In this document: positions 62,723 through 64,000 of the stretch, piece after piece
How positions within the stretch are numbered: position 1 is the stretch's first letter
Layout: each line of letters begins with the position of its first letter
Source: JBDHXE01 sp035445085
Lineage (GTDB): Bacteria > Bacteroidota > Ignavibacteria > Kapaibacteriales > UBA2268
DNA length: 64,000 nt
NCBI GenBank assembly: GCA_035445085.1
Contig: DAOMQA010000009.1
Coordinates: 1-64,000 of the forward strand
Direction of reading: 5' to 3'
Position numbers and translations under genes: made by a program
The notes under the pieces: model-generated
What the model was told of the DNA's origin: nothing
The model's input: only the letters and a program-made list of their open reading frames with translations
The model's database searches: none

Positions 62723-64000
62723 TTATATACCAAGCTCAATTCCAAAATAGAAATTTCGCTCTGCTGCTGGGAAAAACTCCTTACCTATTGCATAACTTGC
62801 GTATATTTCATTAGTTAAATTGTTTATGTGCAGATGCAATCTTAGACTTTGAAAAGATAATACATTATATAAATTATAGGATAAGTTAGCATTTAATGTA
62901 GTATAACTATCCAAGATATTTATTAAATAATATTCTCCGCCCAAATCTTCTTTGATTCTTGCATCATTTCTTATCATATCACCAAAGTTGTCAGTTTGCA
63001 TTTCGCCAATATGGTTTAATCTTAAATTGAAATTTAAATCTTTAATTGAATATGACAACATCAAATTAGCCATTAAATCTGGGAAGCCATTTACTTTGTT
63101 ACCTGCTAACGATATGGCTTCACCTTTTTCGGTCATATAGTTCCATTCGACAATCTTGTTAGAACTTGCTGTCAGGTTTGCTCCTATATTTAATTTACCA
63201 TACTTGTTGCTAAAAATATTAGCATTTGCTGATAGCTCTACTCCGTAATGCGATGTACGAGGTGCATTCCCATCGATAGGCATTCCAAATAAATCTAACT
63301 GCCCACTTTTTACTAACTCGTCAAAATATTCCATTGCATATAAATTAATATTGGCAACAACATCTTCGCTTGTAAATTCCCAACCTAATTCAATATCTAA
63401 CATCTTTTCGGGCTTAACTAATGGTTTGCTAAAGTTTAATAAAGTATCATTTCCAGAAATTACTGTTTCAAATTGTGGTAAAGCACCAGTCCAAGAATCA
63501 GAAGCAGAATATAAATTCTTCATTCGCGGTTCACGCGAAGTAAAGGCAGATGAAAAATATAACTTATTTGTATTGTCAAGTTGGTAAGAAGCGCTTAATC
63601 GTGGGTTAAAAAATACATAATTAACACTAAATAAGTCGTCTCCGTTGCCTATCGTGCCATCAGTTGATTTGTAACTTGTAAAGTGCCTACCAAGCTTCTC
63701 ATTATTAATGGTATAATTATGATATACTATTTGCAAGTCGGCTCCTAATTTAAATTTATCACTTATATCAAACTTTTGAGAAGCAAATAATGAGATAATT
63801 TTGCGTCCTCCATCATAAGAGTAAAATTGATAGTCTGGGTCATAGTTTAACGGTAAATCTTCTGCGTATTCAATTTTTCCCCAATGTATTGAATTATGAA
63901 ATCTAAATTCAGCTCCAATTAATAAATTACCCAATGAATTGGCTATTTCTAATTTTGGTATCCAGCCATAAGTCTTATTTCCAACATAACTACGAATTAT
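62723..64000 (-). CDS. TonB-dependent outer-membrane receptor, C-terminal part (cut by the right edge)
   Basis: The frame stays open to the window edge, so at least 425 residues are present and the N-terminus with the TonB box and plug lies outside. The visible part is a transmembrane beta-barrel (LYFSSAFTSREPRMKNLYS, NINLYAMEYFDELVKSG, LMLSYSIKDLNFNLRLNH) ending in the outer-membrane signature strand FYFGIELGI. The substrate is unknown. No SusD-like gene follows in the window. Confidence 0.88.
   Translation of the reverse strand: MIRSYVGNKTYGWIPKLEIANSLGNLLIGAEFRFHNSIHWGKIEYAEDLPLNYDPDYQFYSYDGGRKIISLFASQKFDISDKFKLGADLQIVYHNYTINNEKLGRHFTSYKSTDGTIGNGDDLFSVNYVFFNPRLSASYQLDNTNKLYFSSAFTSREPRMKNLYSASDSWTGALPQFETVISGNDTLLNFSKPLVKPEKMLDIELGWEFTSEDVVANINLYAMEYFDELVKSGQLDLFGMPIDGNAPRTSHYGVELSANANIFSNKYGKLNIGANLTASSNKIVEWNYMTEKGEAISLAGNKVNGFPDLMANLMLSYSIKDLNFNLRLNHIGEMQTDNFGDMIRNDARIKEDLGGEYYLINILDSYTTLNANLSYNLYNVLSFQSLRLHLHINNLTNEIYASYAIGKEFFPAAERNFYFGIELGI

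Noticed and set aside
1..64000. CRISPR arrays, insertion sequences, prophage or integron elements
   Set aside because: No regularly spaced direct repeats, transposase or integrase motifs were seen on either strand.

Overview
The window is an AT-rich chromosomal segment of a Gram-negative bacterium from the Bacteroidota/Chlorobiota (FCB) side of the tree. The evidence is: several giant secreted proteins ending in type IX secretion (T9SS/Por) C-terminal sorting domains; Bacteroidota-type promoter elements (TAnnTTTG, once with a TTG element 20 nt upstream in front of a tRNA gene); a Kdo transferase for LPS; MlaEFD lipid transport; a TonB-dependent receptor; and a fused isobutyryl-CoA mutase. An Ignavibacteria/Kapabacteria-like lineage is my guess, not something proven here. 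No transposase, integrase, rRNA operon or CRISPR array is visible.

Layout. 1-8 kb: a non-coding left edge, a minus-strand pair of unknown proteins (one Ser/Arg-rich with a membrane tail), then envelope and housekeeping genes (waaA, acpS, a SemiSWEET, mraY-purK-methyltransferase, thiamine pyrophosphokinase). 7.7-14 kb: an unknown protein, mlaE-mlaF-mlaD (mlaE with an unresolved start), a fused alpha/beta 2-oxoacid dehydrogenase E1 and tRNA-Arg(CCG). 14.2-32.5 kb: a TPR membrane protein and a block of large T9SS cargo (a Pmp-like beta-helix giant of about 2386 aa, a dockerin/cohesin-like pair, an 1084-aa protein and a small one), then a GT2 glycosyltransferase, an outer-membrane barrel protein and a GT9 glycosyltransferase. 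33.4-43.5 kb: a complete chemosensory operon in the order of the Pseudomonas Wsp system (MCP, CheW, CheR-TPR, Cys-motif CheW, CheA-REC, CheB, REC-output). The WspR-like receiver is fused to a PP2C/SpoIIE-type Ser/Thr phosphatase instead of a GGDEF diguanylate cyclase. 43.5-52 kb: a convergent PAS/ATPase sensor without an obvious phospho-accepting His, a beta-propeller lipoprotein, ptb-buk, a nucleotide pyrophosphatase-like enzyme and a protein with about ten G(N/D)D-Y repeats. 52-64 kb: gmk, a DUF2795-like protein, an unknown helical protein, rpmG, icmF, a PAP2-type phosphatase, sppA, an RlpA-like lipoprotein, an MFS drug exporter, a small protein and the C-terminal part of a TonB-dependent receptor cut by the right edge.

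How genes may work together. The branched-chain 2-oxoacid dehydrogenase E1, IcmF, Ptb and Buk, though scattered, form a plausible route from valine-derived isobutyryl-CoA to butyryl-CoA, butyryl phosphate and butyrate plus ATP. The strongest candidate for something unusual is the Wsp-like operon with its swapped output domain, a CheB receiver that has Asn instead of the phospho-acceptor Asp, and a perfect 41-nt near-palindrome inside the last gene of the operon, just before a convergent gene whose stop codon abuts it.
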